A DNA stretch of 7,458 nt. It comes from Rhodoferax sp. GTDB lineage: Bacteria > Pseudomonadota > Gammaproteobacteria > Burkholderiales > Burkholderiaceae_C. Below the pieces are notes generated by a model. It saw only the letters and a program-made list of their open reading frames with translations, made no database searches and was not told where the DNA came from. This document shows positions 5,686-7,458 of the stretch, piece by piece (positions within the stretch are counted from its first letter, which is position 1; every line of letters starts with the position of its first letter). The translations under genes were made by a program, and so were the position numbers. The stretch lies in the NCBI GenBank assembly GCA_023231075.1, contig JALNWC010000118.1, positions 1 through 7,458 of the forward strand, read 5' to 3'.

Positions 5686-5692
5686 TTCATCC

Positions 5693-6265
5693 ATGGGCAA
5701 CCGACTGACACAAATCGCCACCCGCACCGGAGACAACGGCACCACCGGCCTCGGTGACAACACCCGCGTCTCCAAAAACAGCCTGCGCGTGCACGCCATG
5801 GGCGACGTTGACGAGCTCAACTCCAACATCGGCGTGCTGCTGTGCGAAACCATGCCCGACGGCGTGCGCAGCCTGCTGGTCGAGGTCCAGCACCAGCTGT
5901 TCAACCTGGGTGGCGAATTGTCGATTCCGGGCTTTGAGCTGCTCAAGGCCGACGCGGTGCTGGTCTTGGACAACGCGCTGGCGCAGCACAACGAGGCGCT
6001 GCCGCGCCTGCAGGAATTCATCCTTCCGGCAGGCACCCGCGCCGCCGCGCTGGCCCATGTGTGCCGCACCGTGGCGCGCCGGGCCGAGCGTGCGGTAGTG
6101 GCACTGGAAGGCCAGGAAACCTTGAAAGACACGCCCCGGCATTACCTCAACCGCTTGTCGGATCTGATGTTTGTGCTGGCCCGCGTGCTCAACCGCTACC
6201 GCAGCGACGGCAGCGTGGGCGATGACGTGTACTGGAAAAGTGAGCGGATGGTGCAGGCGAGCTGA
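5693..6265 (+). CDS. cob(I)yrinic acid a,c-diamide / corrinoid adenosyltransferase, PduO type
   Basis: The enzyme transfers the 5'-deoxyadenosyl group of ATP to cob(I)alamin to form adenosylcobalamin, the cofactor of mutases such as methylmalonyl-CoA mutase. The protein is 190 residues, normal for single-domain PduO/MMAB enzymes. The N-terminal ATP-binding signature TRTGDNGTTGLGD (10-22) is intact and continues to VHAMGDVDELNS (33-44). The helical-bundle motifs RRAER (129-133) and YLNRLSDLMFVLAR (from 151) carry the conserved Arg and Asn residues that bind ATP and shape the corrinoid site. It is a cytosolic trimer in known members. The start at ATG 5693 gives the normal N-terminus. It diverges from the FAD oxidase remnant and converges on the MFS gene with an 11-base gap. 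No cobalamin riboswitch is visible upstream, where the spacer is only 93 bases. No other B12 gene is in the window, so it may serve salvage as well as synthesis. Confidence 0.95.
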   Translation: MGNRLTQIATRTGDNGTTGLGDNTRVSKNSLRVHAMGDVDELNSNIGVLLCETMPDGVRSLLVEVQHQLFNLGGELSIPGFELLKADAVLVLDNALAQHNEALPRLQEFILPAGTRAAALAHVCRTVARRAERAVVALEGQETLKDTPRHYLNRLSDLMFVLARVLNRYRSDGSVGDDVYWKSERMVQAS

Positions 6266-6276
6266 CCCTCCCACAG

Positions 6277-7452
6277 TCACAGCGCGCGGGGCAACGCGGC
6301 ATGCGGCCGCGTCCCGAGCCAGACAATGGCCGCGCCGGTCAGGGCCACCGGAATCAGCGAGCCCGCATTGAGCAGCTGCCAGCCCTGGGTGGTGACCAGC
6401 ACGCCCGAAGCAAAGGAGCTCAGCGCGGTGATGGCAAAGACGAAAAAGTTGAGCGCGCCCTGGGCCCGGTCTTTCTCCGCTGGCGTGTAGGTTTGCAAAG
6501 ACAGGGTGGTGCTGCCGGTGAACAAAAAATTCCAGCCCACGCCCAGCAAAAACAGCGCAATCAAAAACTGGTGCAGATCCACGCCCGACAGCGCCACCAC
6601 GATGCACGCGGCATTGAGCAGCACGCCCGCCCCCATGATCGGCAGCACGCCAAAGCGCTTGATCAAATGGCCGGTAAAAAAGCCCGGCGCAAACATGCCG
6701 ATCACATGCCATTCCAGCACCAGCGCCACGTCAGCAAAGGGCAGGCTGCACTGCTGCATGGCCAGCGGTGTGGCGGCCATCAGCAGGTTCATCACACCAA
6801 AACCCAGCGCGCCGCAGGCGGCAGCCACCATAAAGACCGGCTGGCGCATGATCTCGCGCAGCGGGCGGCCGTCGTCGTTGTGCATCTTGGCTGGCGCGGG
6901 TGGAAAGGTGATGAAGGACAGCACCGCCATGGACAGCAGCGCGACCCCGGCCAGCGCCAGGTAGGCGCCCATGAAAGGCACATCGGTCAGGGTGCGCGTT
7001 TGCGCTGCCAGGTTGGGTCCGGCGACGGCACCAATCAGGCCGCCGGCCATCACCATCGACACCGCTTTTTCCTTGTAGCCCACCCGGGCCAGCTCGGCGG
7101 CGGCAAAGCGGTACAGGTTGGCATTGGCGTTGTAATAACCGGCCATCACCGTGGCCGCGCACAGCAGCCAGAAGTTCTGGCTCCAGGCGGCATAGGCACA
7201 CAGCAGCGCGCTCAAGGCAGCCACCACCAGCCCCATCTGGAACGCGGCCTTGCGGCCAAATCGGTGCTGGCTTTTGGCCACCAGCCCGGTCGAAAACGCG
7301 CCGCCCACCACATAGCCCATCACCGGCAGCGTGGCCATCCAGCCCAGCGGCGCCAGGCTGAAGCCGACCAGGCCGTTGATGGCGATAAACGTGACGTTGT
7401 TGGTCAGAAAAAGACCTTGGCAAATGGCCAGTAGCCAGAGGTGTCGGTTCAT
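6277..7452 (-). CDS. MFS transporter, 12 transmembrane helices, substrate unknown
   Basis: This is an inner-membrane major facilitator superfamily carrier of 391 residues, a usual length. Hydrophobic segments occur in two blocks (about 5-180 and 205-382), joined by a polar loop near 183-204 (APAKMHNDDGRPLRE), as expected for two six-helix bundles. The loop between helices 2 and 3 has SQHRFGRKAAF (61-71), a degenerate motif A. Other marked segments are GYYNANANLYRF (105-116), GAVAGPN (141-147), EWHVIGMFAPGFFTGHLI (247-264) and DRAQGALNFF (328-337). I do not recognise the substrate. The Asn/Tyr-rich helix 4 and the HVIGMFAPGFFTG segment could help find the subfamily. The start at the ATG complementary to 7450-7452 gives a plausible N-terminus, but only six bases of upstream sequence are present and none forms a ribosome site. 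No terminator separates it from the convergent adenosyltransferase gene. Confidence 0.88.
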   Translation of the reverse strand: MNRHLWLLAICQGLFLTNNVTFIAINGLVGFSLAPLGWMATLPVMGYVVGGAFSTGLVAKSQHRFGRKAAFQMGLVVAALSALLCAYAAWSQNFWLLCAATVMAGYYNANANLYRFAAAELARVGYKEKAVSMVMAGGLIGAVAGPNLAAQTRTLTDVPFMGAYLALAGVALLSMAVLSFITFPPAPAKMHNDDGRPLREIMRQPVFMVAAACGALGFGVMNLLMAATPLAMQQCSLPFADVALVLEWHVIGMFAPGFFTGHLIKRFGVLPIMGAGVLLNAACIVVALSGVDLHQFLIALFLLGVGWNFLFTGSTTLSLQTYTPAEKDRAQGALNFFVFAITALSSFASGVLVTTQGWQLLNAGSLIPVALTGAAIVWLGTRPHAALPRAL

Positions 7453-7458
7453 GGGAAA

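Noticed and set aside
5600..5692. Cobalamin riboswitch before the adenosyltransferase gene
   Set aside because: The spacer is 93 bases, shorter than a full B12 riboswitch, and I see no B12-box-like sequence.
5687..6712. A long minus-strand open frame across the adenosyltransferase gene and the MFS 3' end
   Set aside because: Its sequence is antisense to one clear gene and out of frame with the other; it shows no recognisable domain.
6301..7434. A long open frame on the + strand opposite the MFS gene
   Set aside because: It is rich in Gln, His, Arg and Gly without domains, the usual mirror image of a GC-rich membrane-protein gene.

Overview
This window looks like ordinary chromosomal DNA from a GC-rich betaproteobacterium. 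It is most likely a member of the Burkholderiales, and probably of the Comamonadaceae (a Rhodoferax, Polaromonas or Acidovorax type). That placement is an inference from protein flavour, codon use and gene content: an RluF-type pseudouridine synthase, HtpG, a membrane-anchor protein next to a His-tailed EamA transporter, and a PduO-type adenosyltransferase facing a GlcD-type oxidase. I see no CRISPR array, tRNA, rRNA, insertion sequence or phage gene.

Layout. (1) 2-373 (+) is the 3' end of a 23S rRNA pseudouridine synthase. (2) 374-584 is intergenic, with a cluster of ATCGTCA-type repeats and a good heat-shock (sigma-32-like) promoter. (3) 585-2573 (+) is htpG, followed by a strong intrinsic terminator. 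(4) 2761-4620 (+) is a tightly packed three-gene run: a small membrane-anchored periplasmic protein, an EamA/DMT transporter with a 60-residue histidine-rich tail, and a short FKBP-type prolyl isomerase with an odd N-terminus; each stop overlaps the next likely start. (5) 4766-5197 (+) is a small heat-shock protein with a promoter of the same architecture and spacing as that of htpG. (6) 5222-5599 (-) is the remnant of a FAD-linked oxidase (GlcD/D-lactate dehydrogenase type). It keeps only the N-terminal start of the FAD domain and the last 30 residues, and carries a 48-nt out-of-frame patch. (7) 5693-6265 (+) is a corrinoid adenosyltransferase. (8) 6277-7452 (-) is a 12-helix MFS transporter, convergent with it.

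Functional links. The two chaperone genes share a CTTGAAA-N13-CCTTAYTT promoter and so are probably co-induced by heat or protein-folding stress. The FKBP between them may be a further folding factor but has no heat-shock promoter of its own that I can see. The anchor protein and His-tailed transporter probably act together at the inner membrane, perhaps in metal-linked transport; this rests on gene coupling and composition only.

The points most worth a second look are the matched heat-shock promoters, the internally deleted oxidase, the His-rich tail with its overlapping partners, and the aberrant FKBP N-terminus. I found no convincing evidence of a wholly new system.
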